A stretch of DNA of 64,000 bases from Bimuria novae-zelandiae CBS 107.79 (Eukaryota; Ascomycota; Dothideomycetes; Pleosporales; Didymosphaeriaceae): NCBI GenBank assembly GCA_010015655.1, contig ML976699.1, forward strand, positions 1 through 64,000. Reading direction: 5' to 3'. The stretch's first letter is position 1, and each line of letters opens with the position of its first letter. The notes beneath the pieces are model-generated. The model searched no databases and was not told the DNA's origin. It saw only the letters and a list, made by a program, of their open reading frames with translations. Positions 23,901 to 35,116 of the stretch are shown here, piece after piece. The position numbers were made by a program, and so were the translations under genes.

Positions 23901-25856
23901 CACCCTTTTAGCCGACCCTATTACTGGGTGCTATCCCCATTGCTCTTATATACGCTATTACTATCCATGTTATCTCCTATAAATATATCTAATAATTCTA
24001 ACGCCTACTACACTACCATAAACTAGGTAACCTTAATAATGGCTAATAAAATAGGCGGGTACTATTTGGCGCCCTTCTACCCGTCCTCCTTTACCCCTAA
24101 CATAGTTAATACACATACTAATAGGCTGTCGTACTCTTTGCGGGTAATAGACTAGCTTAATAATACAATACAAAACACTAAACACGATTTCTTAATACTT
24201 AATAACGCTTTGCGCTTACCTATAATTCCAGCCTCCTTTACCTTTTACTCGGCCTCTATCTCTCCCACCGCACTATCTACGTTGTCTGTTATTACCTTAT
24301 TTACACTATTATTTCTATTTTTTATTTCTTTTATTTCTTCCTCTTTTTCTTTTTCTTTCTTCTCTATCGCTCCTTCTACCGCCTTTACTAACGCCTTCCA
24401 CGCCTCGCGCTACTATTAGGTAAACTAGTACGTAGGGCTCTTCTACGCGTGCACTTGCTACGTTTACTAAAAAAATATTAATATCTACTTCTATAACCGG
24501 GCATGGTTACTAACTACCTTCTTATCTATATATGGCTATAATAGCGTAAACTGCGTTTAGTGCTTCTTTATCTAAATTACTTCTAATCGCACGAATATCC
24601 CCATACAGTAAATAACAGACGCCTAGCTAAACTATACTAACCTATTTATAGCCTTCTATATAGTAGCCGCCACGGGCTCCTTTTTAGCTTTAGACTCTTT
24701 TACGCTTGCTAATAATTTAGGCTACTCTATACCTACTAAATACGGTATTTACCTAGTTTACTCTAATTACAGATTTACCTCGTCTCGCGCGCCGTTCTGG
24801 ATTATTATCTTAGCCTACTTTTACACGTTAGCCTACGTCTTATTTATGTTCCTGTTAACGCTTACCCACCCGGCCTCGCCGTTCACGGGTTTGGGGATGG
24901 GTTCGGGTTAGTAGATCTTAAAATACTACAAACCGGCGCCCTAGGCCAATAATCGTTAACAATAAACGCGCCTCTAACCCTAATTACTACGTAACTATAT
25001 GCTTTACTTCTTTAATTAACGTGGATGGCCACCTCTACCTACTAGTAACTAACTATAAACATGGCGCTAATGGTTCTTTATAACGCGGAAACTTTAAATA
25101 ATCTAGTAACACTAGCCTAGGGCTAATTGGCACATTAATCCGTCTATATATACTAGTAACTAGCTAATAGGTTTAATACTCTAACTAGGCACCTCTAGCT
25201 CGCTGGCATACTAGAGTAAACTAGCCTAGCTACTAAGCTTATTTACTACTAACTACGCTCGCGTGCGCCTAACACCCTAATAAATTTACTATAAATAGTT
25301 ACTTACCTAGCTAGGCCAAATCTTATACCTGCACTCTTTATATATCGCTAATAAATACTTAGGTAAATATTTAAAATACTCGCTTGCGATGCTACTCTTT
25401 ACTATAATAGCGGGCTTAACGCTACTATAGGTGGGTTCTAATAATAGGTCCCTATTACACTATATGGCCTTTTTAACGCGTAGAATTCTTTATAACTTAA
25501 CGCGTCTTTACTTATGCTACGCGTTAGTCTCTATTTCGGAGCTACCTCTAGTGTCTAATCGCCGCCTTATTATATTTACCCTAACCCTAACGCGTAACCC
25601 TAACGCCTATAACTATATATTATTTAGTGCTATAAATTGGCTAGGACGTGTAACTTAGTGTGCTAAATCTATTACTAAAATTTTAGGTTAATTAGACTAT
25701 AGGAACCTATCGACATGTGGGGTTAATTATCTTTAATATACGGGCTACGTTCTTAAATATACATAGAAGAATTGGCCTAGCGCGGATATTTTATCCCTAA
25801 CAAAACCAGGGTCCTATTAATATGTAGGGCTACATGTTCATGCTACCCTGGGTTAG
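20914..25856 (-). pseudogene. TLH unit G: most complete telomere-linked RecQ helicase
   Basis: The longest unit, 4,943 bp. A single minus-strand frame runs from about 25633 to at least 21320 (about 1,438 codons) with no net frameshift, then goes on Gln-rich toward 20914. In addition to the domains of unit A it has the C-terminal helicase half: VRKVKALA then QLGCHAYY (motif IV region, about 21900-21850), ISALGIDVNISNI (motif V, about 21780-21740) and CIVHI. After that comes a basic and acidic tail with VGCKEGEEKYNIYKKG (about 21495-21445), probably from a Cys-containing RecQ C-terminal zinc region. The DECH and Walker A boxes are altered by RIP. TLH genes are known from fungal subtelomeres. 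Nonsense codons show this copy is dead. The left end may be the native gene end or another truncation. Confidence 0.88.
21320..21529 (-). pseudogene. TLH unit G C-terminal charged tail
   Basis: A 69-codon open stretch in the same frame as the helicase. It is rich in Lys and Glu, with a Cys-Lys-Glu-Gly start typical of the post-helicase tail of TLH proteins. Gln-type stops (TAG, TAA) continue the frame beyond it, so the TAG at 21322-21320 is probably a mutated codon and not the end. No other unit in the window contains this part. Confidence 0.65.
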
Positions 25857-26642
25857 GGTTAACTAATTATATATATAATAAAATTGCCTCCTTTTTTTAT
25901 ACTATCGCCTCTATCCGCTGCTAAAACAGCAACACTAGCTATATATAATATACTACTAACTCGCCCACCTCGCGCGGCAAATACTAATAGATAATCTTAA
26001 CGTTATCGCTAACAGTATACCCTTTATAGTATTTTATTATAAACACTACCTTGCTATCCTCGACAAATATATTATAATAGCCCCCTTTAACTATGTTACT
26101 ATGCCGGATACTTATAATCTTAAGTCCTCTAGCCAGCTACCTGCCTATAATATATATTAACGCGATTAACTTCTCCCTAAATATAACTACCTAGTCTATA
26201 TACTACCTAACCTCTTATTAGTTAACGCCCGAACGAGTGCCTAGCTTTATAAACTAGTCCCTAATTTAGGCGTCCTGGTTAACCTACTTATATAACTACT
26301 ACTTCCCGTCTACAGGCATGCGGGTGCGCTAGTCTTTTAAAAAATTCTACCCTAGTTACTTATTAGTTAGATTATCGCGTAAACTCTCCTACGGGATACT
26401 AGGGACAGGCTTAGTAGACGGGCCATTACTAAATAATAAATTTTCTATTAATAACTACTAACTCTCTTCTTTTAACCCGTGCACTATGCTACGGAACTAG
26501 GCCATAGTAAACTATAGCTCCTTATATAATAACTTATCCTACTCTACCCACTCTATATAGCCGCGTAACGTTGTGTTATAATGGATCTTTAGCCCGTACG
26601 TCCGCAAATCTAATATTTACTATATGGGGCTATGGCTATCGC
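25857..26642 (-). pseudogene. TLH unit H, first part (split by two retrotransposons)
   Basis: It starts at the TTAGGG breakpoint (unit A position 1196). It is interrupted at 26643 by Gypsy-1, continues at 33834-34832, is interrupted again by Copia-2, and ends at 40135-41135. Without the insertions it is three bases longer than unit B, owing to an extra CCT-type triplet near 34230. It encodes only the N-terminal half of TLH. Confidence 0.83.
26638..26642. repeat. Target-site duplication, left copy (ATCGC) of Gypsy-1
   Basis: Repeated at 33829-33833. Sister units read GGCTATCGCGCACTATAAAC across this site. Confidence 0.9.
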
Positions 26643-26815
26643 TATAAAAAGCGCCCTAACTATAGGCGACTTAGTCTATCCACAGTACTAAGGCGATCCC
26701 TTAAAGAGGGAAGAGAAGGGCTGCGGCGAGGGAAGTAAATAGGCGAAAGGCCTAGATAGCGCCGGTCTAGAGCGGACTAGGGCCGTCGAGGGCCCTCGAC
26801 CTATAACTCGTAACA
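26643..26815 (-). repeat. Gypsy-1 3' LTR
   Basis: 173 bp, pairing with 33656-33828. It contains a perfect 16-bp palindrome, GTCGAGGGCCCTCGAC (26785-26800). Confidence 0.9.
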
Positions 26816-28480
26816 AAGGCTCTTTTCTTTAAGGGTCTCGACTGTAAGAATAAGTACGTAATAACTAGCCTAATTAGGCCTCGCGTATTACGTAAGCTAA
26901 TAACGTAAGCTAAATCCTAGGCTTACACTAAGACCTAAAACCCTTATTCTTACTCTCTACTCGGCGGCTTACCTCATCCCGGAGGCTCCCTAACCCGTAA
27001 GTATAACCTAGCTAATCTATAGCAGTCTAGGGTGCCTGACCCTAGATGCCCCCCATTTCGGTACCCAGTCGCTCTAAATTTAGGGGTCGTAAAGGTAGAC
27101 TAACCCGGTGCAGGCCTATTAAGTCGTCCCTATACTTATTACTTCTCTACCGCCCTCTTCAGCAACCTTCGGACTTTGTCTAGATATACCCACGCTATTT
27201 AGCACTATAAGTACCGCGAACGCTATCTTTAAGGCCCTAGTTAATAAGGCGCGTGCGAGCGCGATTAGTACTATTAACCTCTGCTATACCTACCTTCCTA
27301 TTATCCTAAATAGCCTTAAGTAGTCTAATTACAAGAAGATAAAGCTCTACTAGTTTTAGGTTAAGAAGATGCGTCGTGTCTAGTCTAAGGTAGTGTATGT
27401 TAATCTCGGCCTAATAAATTTAAAAGACTATAATTTAATCTGCTGCTGCGATGCCTGCTACAGCGATAGTAGGAATTATTAGTAGGTAAGTCGGCGCTTC
27501 GAGGGTTATATAGGGGTTTCGAGGCTAATTAGTAGCAGATACCTAAAGACAACTTAGAGAACGTGTTAAGTGCCCTAATTACCCTTATACCACGCTTAAG
27601 CCAAATTAATGCGTACACATGCAACAAGATTAACCTCTCTAGATTAAATAAGGTATTAGTAAAGGCTACCACGCAGGTACTAGAGACGGAATAGAGTAAT
27701 ATTATTATATAAGTGTTATCTAGTGTAGTTAAGGGTTATCTAGACTAAGTTGCATAGGGCCACCGGATCCAAATTCTGCGGAAACCCGTTAACCCCCTAC
27801 TACTTAGGTTATAACACCTAGCCTCCTAAGGAGATTATTCCGGTGGTGGGCCTCTCTATTAAGGAGAAGCAAAAGAGGAAAGCTTCTACTATAGAGGGGG
27901 GTAATCTAACCTCCCTAGTTATTACTAGTGCTCTTATCCCTAGGCGCAAGAAGGTTACTCCTAAGTTAGTAAGGATCCTCGACCCTAATTCTAGGTTATT
28001 AATACTAATTTAGGGTAGTTAGCGTTTAAGGCTAGTATCCTAGCCACTCTAGACTTCCTCGCGGAGGAAGTAAAAACGAAGATTAAGAGTAAAGGTAGTT
28101 AAGAGACTTTCTAGCAAGCCTACGAGTCTAAGCGCCCGACTAATTAAGAGAGTTATCTAGTACAATCTAGGGATTCCTGCCCCTATTAACAGTGTCCAGA
28201 TTTTATTCACGTTCTATACCCTTAGGCGGTTTTGGTTAGGTTTCGGTTGGCTATAATCGCGTTGGGTACGGTCCGAATAGGCTTGTAAGCCTCTATTAGG
28301 CCCCGAGAGGCGTGAATGGGCCTAGATAGCTCGTTCCAGTCTTTAGTCTATTTAAGAATCCTCTGTCTTGTTTATTCTAGTATTTCGTAGCCTATAAAGT
28401 GTACTCTCTAGGGTAATCTATTACTAATTACTATCGAGTGCTGTTTTCCTCCTTCTCTAGGGGGGTAACCCCGCCTCTTA
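26816..28480. other. Long segment between Gypsy-1 Pol end and 3' LTR, possible antisense ORF
   Basis: About 1.66 kb without a recognised retroelement domain. The + strand reads as protein-like if TAG/TAA are taken as mutated Gln codons. Examples are a Lys/Arg-rich stretch near 27340-27420 (KMRRVQSKVVYVNLG), a Cys cluster CCCDACYSDS (about 27443-27475), and PRRKKVTPKLVRILDPNSR (about 27940-28000). The minus strand is also fairly open in places, so coding strand is not settled. A 12-bp direct repeat with ACGTAAGCTAA lies near 26888-26915. Confidence 0.45.
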
Positions 28481-31400
28481 GGCTCCTATCTAGGGTAACC
28501 TTTAGTCTTCTTATCTAAGCCCTTTAGGAACTGCTTTATCGCCCCTTTAGAAATCTCCTCTATAAATAACCACTGGTTCTTATCGCTATTATATCCTTTC
28601 CACTTAACTTCATACAGCCATTCTCCGTCCTAGAGTACCCTAGATCTAATTCCTTTAATTAGGTATATATCCTCCCCTACTTATAGTATAATAACCTTAG
28701 GCGGGCTTTGCTCCCGTTATAGCAGTCCTTTTAGGGCTACCTAGTTTAGGAGAGACACATGGAACACTAGGTAAATATTAAAGTCCTTTAGCAGCTCTAG
28801 CTCATATACCTATTAATTAATCCGCCATTTTACTCTATAGGGACCCCAGGACTTATAGTTAAGTTTCTTCTTAGGCCTAGTTAACCGTATGTTGCGGGCG
28901 TCGAGGTATACCATGTCCCCTACTATAAAGGTTTAGGCCTTATACTTCCTGTTATACCACGTTGCCTAATACGCCTGTGCCCTAAGGATTACTTAGGTTA
29001 TTCGGACCCTAGTCTAGGCTAGAACTATCGCTCTGGCCCTTACCGTAGGTACTAACCCGCGCAGCTGTACTTCTTGGGGTAGGCCTACTATTAGTAGATT
29101 TAGGCCATATACTATAATAAATAGCGATACTCCTGTAGAGCTATAGATACTATTATTATACGAATATTCTACTTTGGATAGAAGGTCCGCCTAATTAAAT
29201 TATTTATAGTTATAGAACACTTAAAGGTACTATTTAAGCGTTTAGTTCTATCGTTCTGTCTATCCGTCTGTCTGCGGGTAGAAGGCAGTAGAGAGAAGTT
29301 ACTTAGTTTTTAAATATTAAGTAAAGGTACTCTAATAAGCTAATATAAATAGGCTGCCTCTATCCGTAACTATTAACTTCGGAGGGCTATATAGGCGTAG
29401 AACCTCTCTTCTAAAGACCTTAGCTAGCTTTACTACCTTTAGGTTCTTTCGCGTAGGGATGTAGTGTGCTATCTTAAAAAACTAGTTAATAATTACTAGG
29501 ATACTATTATAACGATAGGCTCTAGATTTGCTCTTAGGTAGATTTATTACTATGTTTATAGTAATGTCCTCCTAGATGCCCCTTAGGACTAGTAGGCTAT
29601 TAAGTTAGCTATACATTATGTGTTAGATAGGTTTCGCCCTAGAGCACGCTTAACAGGTCTAGACGTAGTTCTTTACGTATTATTAGACACTAGGCTACTA
29701 GAACTCTTGTAGCACTAGCTTTAAGGTCCTAGTAAAGCTAAAATAGCCCGCAAGGGGGTTATCGTGGCATTATTAAAGGATATATACCCTCGCTAAAGGT
29801 GGCACGTATAGCCTATTCTTGTACCATAATAGGTTGGCCGGTCTAATCATCCAGCGCTTTAGCCATTCCGGCTTTACCATTTCTGGCCCTTAAAGGTACT
29901 AGAGGATTCGTTCTATAGTTTCGTCCCCCTGGCTATTTCTCTTTAATAGCTCCACTATAGGGTAAGCGCTTACTAAATCGTTTACTACCGCCTCCTTAGT
30001 CGCTAACGTTTTAGGTCTAGCGATCCTTATTGCTACTACTAGTCTAGGGCTTTCTGCCTACTTTAGTGGCTATAGGCTGCCTGCCACGCCTACTTCGTCT
30101 AAAGCGTTGCCTTTTAGCTATAACTTGTGCTATAGGGCCTTAAGGAGTCTCTACTAGGAACTACCTATCCTGCCTAAACTTGTTTCCTCCTTTAACTCGT
30201 AGTTGGGTCTCCGCGACGGTCTATTAGCGGGATTTATCCTTTCTAAATAGTGTTTAATTTTAAAATTAAACGTTGTAAGCTATTTAGCCCACCTTGCTTG
30301 TTATCTAGTTAGGACTTTTATAGACATGAACCCTTGCAGGTTCGTATAGTTAGTTAAAAGCTTAACTTTTTTATTAATACCCTCTAGGTAGTGTTGCTAA
30401 TGCTTAAAAGCTTTAACAATTACTAGTAACTCGCTATTATGCGTGTTATAGTTTCGTTCTGCCTGGTTTATCTTGCGCGAATAAAAAGTAACTAGGTGCT
30501 ATTATAGCTTCCCATGTTTGTCTAGTTGCGGTTAGCTTAAGATACCTAAGATCGCGAAACCTAAAGCGTTGGTTTCTACTCTCGAGGGTTTTCTAAAGTT
30601 AAAGTGGGCTAGCAAGGGCCCTCGCATAAAGCTCTCTTTTAGCTAGTAAAAAGAGGCCTTAGCCTGCTTTAGTAGGCTTATTATAACTAATTTCTTAAGT
30701 CTCTATCGCTATTTGCCCTTAGTGGCTCCCTCTAGCCTTTTCGTTAGGGCGTGAAGGGGTGCCGCCACTTAAGAGAATCCTTTTATAAACCTTTAATAGT
30801 AGTTAATAAAGCTAAGGAAGATCCTAACTACTTAAACTAAGTTTAGTTTAGGCTAATCTTTTATAGAGGCGACGCAGTCCTCCTCTATCTCTACGCTATT
30901 TAGGGATACTATAAAGCCTAGGTATCCCACCTTGCGTGTGTAGAATTCGCATTTAGATAGTTTAGCGTATAGCCAGCGTTTAACAAGGCGTTCTAGCACT
31001 ATCTAAACGTGCTAGATGTATTTCTCCTTCGTCTTAGAGTAAATAAGGATATTGTCGAGGTACATAATACAGTAGATATTAAGAAGGTTTAATAGTATGT
31101 TATTAATATAGCTTTAGAAGGTCGCAGGCGCGTTTATTAAGCTAAAAGGCATTACTATATATTCGTACTATTCGTATCTTATTTAGAAGGCCGTTTTCCA
31201 TTTATCTCCTGCCCTAATTCGGACGCGGTGGTAGGCGTCCCTTAGGTCTAGTTTAGTATAGATCTAGGCATCCCCTAGTTAGTTAAGGGATTTCTGTATT
31301 AAGGGAAGTAGGTATTAGTTCTTTATTATAACTATATTTAGTCCCCTATAGTTAACGTAGAGGTAAAGGCCTCCATCCTTTTTTTTTTATAAAAAGAATT

Positions 31401-32010
31401 AGTACCCTAGCGCTCAATCGCGATAGTTAAATAAAGCCCCGTTTAAGGTTCTTCTAGATATAGTCGCGCAGAACTACTAACTCTAACTATAATAGACTAT
31501 AGAGTAGTTTAAAAGGCACTTCCTTGCCTTCCTCGATATTAATCTTTATCTCGTAGGGGCCATGGTTGGCAAGAATGCTCGTAGCTTCTTTAGAAAAGGC
31601 TTTCTCCCACTATCCCTAGTATTCTTTAGGTAGCGTCCCGGGTGGGCCTCCTAATGTGTCCTTTAGGGTGGCATATATAATAAAATAGTTATTTACTATA
31701 TCTTTAGCCGTGCCGGCAAACTCTTCTACTAATTTAGTAGAAATCTTAGTCTATTTACGCTTCCTATAGGCGAAGCGGATAGTCTTGTTATAAAAGTTTA
31801 TAATAGGGTTCCATTCTGCTAGCCAGGGCATTCCTAGGACCATGTTAAATCCACTAATGTTACTAACTATAAACAGGCAACTATCGCTCTTAGTTTTACC
31901 GCGACTATTTATAATAGTGTAAGGGAGCTTTGCCTGGCCCAGAACGCCTAAGTCTTGTCTGTTTAGCGCCACGTAGCGTTTGCCTTTTATTATTATTACT
32001 ATAACCCCTA
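28480..32010 (-). pseudogene. Gypsy-1 Pol: protease, RT, RNase H, integrase, chromodomain
   Basis: Read on minus. The protease has an open stretch at 31972-31751 with GFNMVLGMPWLAEWNP. RT has MYLDNILIYSKT (about 31068-31030), the catalytic YLDD box with one Asp changed to Asn. RNase H lies around 30650-30350. The integrase zinc region has CHDNPLAGYF and CQACSRAK (about 29790-29640), followed by a DDE core with SILVIINQFFKIAHYIP (about 29510-29450). The C-terminus carries a chromodomain, EWLYEVKWKGYNSDKNQW (about 28630-28575), which in chromoviruses binds histone marks and directs integration to heterochromatin. Protease and RT are in different frames, so at least one indel or a frameshift site lies between them. 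Confidence 0.87.
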
Positions 32011-32159
32011 ACCGCTTTATTAAATTGCTGCTAACGAAATTCGCTTTAGCTCCGCAGTTTACTAAGGCTTTAATCTATTATTAGTTACCCTTATGCTGTA
32101 CTTTACTATCTAGCGCGATTAGTAAGCTACTACTCCTATTCCTAGGGGTCCTTACGGCT

Positions 32160-33615
32160 GCGACTAGTTATTATTAACCTTTATTATAGTTAATCTTGCC
32201 TATAGACTATTAGGCCTCCTAGTCTACAGCTTGTCTTTCCCCGCCTCGGCCTTGTACTTTGAACAGGACGCCTTATAATGGCCTGGTTTATGGTAGTAGA
32301 AGCATTAGTCCTTGTCCCTGTCCTCTACTACCTGAGCCTTTTTCTTGCCATCCTTATCGCGATAGTCGCTATCGTGGCGTCTCTAGTATGGTCTTATATT
32401 ATTTAACCTAGATCGCTTTCGATCGCGCCTTTTGTTGGCTAGCTTATTAAGGAAGTTATTATTAATATCGTGTATGCGTTGTTTTCCTAACTTATAAGGT
32501 TTTAACGCTTACTAATATATATTTGCCTTTACTTCTAAGTAAGAGAGGCTCTTCTATTCGCGTGGCTACTATTTAAGGCATTCTTAGATTTTCTCGTCTA
32601 GTGCTATATAGAAGTTATTAATATAGTCTTTATTATTATTATCTAAGGCCTTCTCTAGGTCGCATTCCTCCTATTAGTCCTTAAGGTAGTTAAGGAGTTC
32701 TATAGGGGTCTTCTTGCCTTATTTAGCTGCCTTAATCCTTTGGCAAGCGGCACTCTTTCGCTCCTAGGCTAATTTTAAGGAGTCTACTATAGTCTACTAT
32801 AGAAGGTCCTAGATAACTTTCCTATGTCGCTTCCGCTCTAGAATCTTGGCAACTATTTAGTTCTAGTAGTTACGTTATATATCTCCTAAGTATTTTACTA
32901 CGAACCTAACCTGCGCTTTATTAGTTTTAAAGGTAGGTAAGAAGTTAATATAGTCCTTGTAGGCCCTCTTTTATAAGTTTAGTTCCTTACGACCCCTACC
33001 CTTAAATTAAAAGGGTTCTAGCGGCTTTAGTAGCTATGCGTCCAGGGCAGTAGCCGCTATTTAGATCTAACGTTCTTTATCGCGGCTAGTGTAGGCCTGG
33101 CCTTATTTATCCTTCTTTCGCGGGCGTCGGATGCTTCTAGAGGCCCTAAATTAGTCTTAACTAGTATTATCTAAGCTTAAGGACGCGTCCTCTATTAAGC
33201 TATCGCTTAATAGGTTATTGCTTGTGTCTTTGGCCTCGTCCGGGTTGCCATGACCCTCCTTAGGCTCTAGGGAGTTATTAGAGATACTAGTAGTTATTAT
33301 CTTGTTCCTAACTAGGGTCTTGCCTTTAAATTAGTAACGCTTTGCTATTAGGGAGGCCTCTAGTTCCTAGATACGTTATTAGAGCTATAGCACGCCTAGG
33401 CGTTCTTAAAGGGTAACTTCCTCTAATTATTAGTTATTATTACCGCCTATAATAGCAGGGGGGTCTTCCTCTAGGTCTACAGGTGTTATTAGGTCTACTA
33501 TAGGCGTTACAACTATTAGAGGCTCTTATTTAAAGGGTCCTGCGAGTAGTAACCTGCTTTAAGGGTTTCTTGCTATCTTTAAGATCTAGCAGGTAACTCT
33601 TCGTGTCAATTCCAT
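32160..33615 (-). pseudogene. Gypsy-1 Gag with zinc knuckle
   Basis: It starts at an ATG at 33615-33613 (MELTRRVTC), about 40 bases inside the 5' LTR. The nucleocapsid-type knuckle reads CFYYHKPGHYKASC (about 32304-32263), a C-x2-C-x4-H-x4-C motif whose second Cys is now Tyr through a TGC-to-TAC change. The start ATG and the knuckle share one frame; the protease downstream does not. Internal TAA/TAG codons are frequent. Confidence 0.82.
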
Positions 33616-33655
33616 CGTACAGGTAAATTAGATATAAGGGGGTAAGGGATCGTAT

Positions 33656-33828
33656 TGTAAAAAGCGCCCTAACTACGGGCGACTTAGTCTATCCACAGTA
33701 CTAAGGCAATCCCTTAGAGAGGGAAGAGAAGGGCTGCGGCGAGGGAAGTAGATAGGCGAAAGGCCCGAATAGCGCCGGTCTAGAGCGGACTAGGGCCGTC
33801 GAGGGCCCTCGACCTACGACTCGTGACA
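33656..33828 (-). repeat. Gypsy-1 5' LTR
   Basis: 173 bp, with the same 16-bp palindrome as the other LTR (33798-33813). Differences from the 3' LTR are transitions. Confidence 0.9.
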
Positions 33829-33833
33829 ATCGC
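33829..33833. repeat. Target-site duplication, right copy (ATCGC) of Gypsy-1
   Basis: Pairs with 26638-26642. Confidence 0.9.
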
Positions 33834-34832
33834 GCACTATAAACCTGTCTATTATTTACTAGACCTACTATAAACACCCTTTTAGCCGACTCTGTTACTG
33901 GGTGCTGTCCCCATCGCTCTTATATACGCTATTACTATCTATATTGTCTCTTATAAATATATTTAATAATTCCAACGCCTACTGCACTACTATAAACCAG
34001 GTAACCTTAATAATAGCTAATAAAATAGGTAGATACTATTTGGCGCCCTTTTACCCGTCCTCCTTTACCCCTAATATAACTAATACACACACTAACGGGC
34101 TGTCGTACTCTTTATAAGTAATAAACTGGCTTAATAATATAATGCAAAACGCCAAACACATTTTCTTAATACTTAATAACGCTTTACGCTCGCCTATAAT
34201 TCTACCCTCCTTTACCTTTTACTTAGCCTCCTCTATCTCCCCTATTACACTATCTACGTTGTCTATTATTGCCTTATCTACACTATTATCTCCGTCTCTT
34301 ATTTCTTTTATTTCTTCCTTCTCTTTCTTTTCTTCCTCCTTTACTACTTCTCCTATCGCCTTTACTAACGCCTCCCACGCCTCGCGCTACTATTGGGTAA
34401 ACTAATACGTAGGGCTCTTTTACGCGTGCGCTTACTATATCTACTAAAAAAATATTAATATCTACTTCTATAGCCAGGTATAGTTACTAACCGCCTTCTT
34501 ATCTATATATAGCTATAATAGCGTAAACCGCGTCTAGTGCTTCTCCGTCTAGATTACTTCTAATCGCACGAATATCCCCGTGCGGTAGATAATAGACGCC
34601 TGGCTAAACTACGCTAACCTATCTATAGCCTCCTATATAGCGGCCGCCACGGGCTCCTCTTTGGCTTTAGGCTCTTTTACGCTTACTAATAATTTAGGCC
34701 ACTTTATACCTACTAAATATAGTATCTACCTAGTTTACTCTAGCTATAGATTCACCTCGTCTCGCGCGCCGTCCTAAATTATTATCTTGGCCCACTTCTA
34801 TATGTTAGCCCACGCCTTATTCATATTCCTGC
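33834..34832 (-). pseudogene. TLH unit H, middle part
   Basis: Continues the unit after Gypsy-1. It covers the acidic linker region (about 34310-34350) and the Pro/Glu-rich stretch up to the Copia-2 insertion. Near 34580 it reads CGGTAGATAATAG, preserving the TAG that unit F's junction shares. Confidence 0.82.
34828..34832. repeat. Target-site duplication, left copy (CCTGC) of Copia-2
   Basis: Repeated at 40130-40134. Other units read ATTCCTGCCAACGCTTGCCC across the site. Confidence 0.88.
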
Positions 34833-35040
34833 TGTTAGATTGGAGGGTAGTTTTATGAGATGAAGAAGGATAATTAATTAATCGTTGTTCTCCTGCTATG
34901 GGAGGTAGCATCTATATAACCATAAAGACATCCCTTGCTTTGTTGTGGAATGTATCTTATGCAAGGGAGGAATGTATCTTATGCAAGGGTATAGGTGCGC
35001 CAGCCACCTTGCAGAATGTAAGGGACCATGTAATTAGACA
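34833..35040 (-). repeat. Copia-2 3' LTR
   Basis: 208 bp, pairing with 39922-40129. It contains an internal 22-bp-period duplication with GGAATGTATCTTATGCAAGG at 34947 and again at 34969. Confidence 0.9.
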
Positions 35041-35116
35041 CACCCCCTTAGCTTAGGCTTATGCTCAAGCTGGAGACTATCTGTTAATAAGTAGACAGAC
35101 TTATCTTTTATGGTTT

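Larger units (their letters stand above)
26643..33828 (-). mobile_element. Gypsy-1: chromodomain Ty3/gypsy retrotransposon (chromovirus), inactivated
   Basis: 7,186 bp with 173-bp LTRs at both ends and a 5-bp duplication. Gag and Pol lie on the minus strand in the gypsy order (protease, RT, RNase H, integrase, then chromodomain). The LTR starts TGTAAAAAGCG and ends GTGACA; the copy at 26643 reads TATAAAAAGCG. A 1.6-kb stretch separates the end of Pol from the 3' LTR, longer than usual. RIP changes run along its length. Confidence 0.92.
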
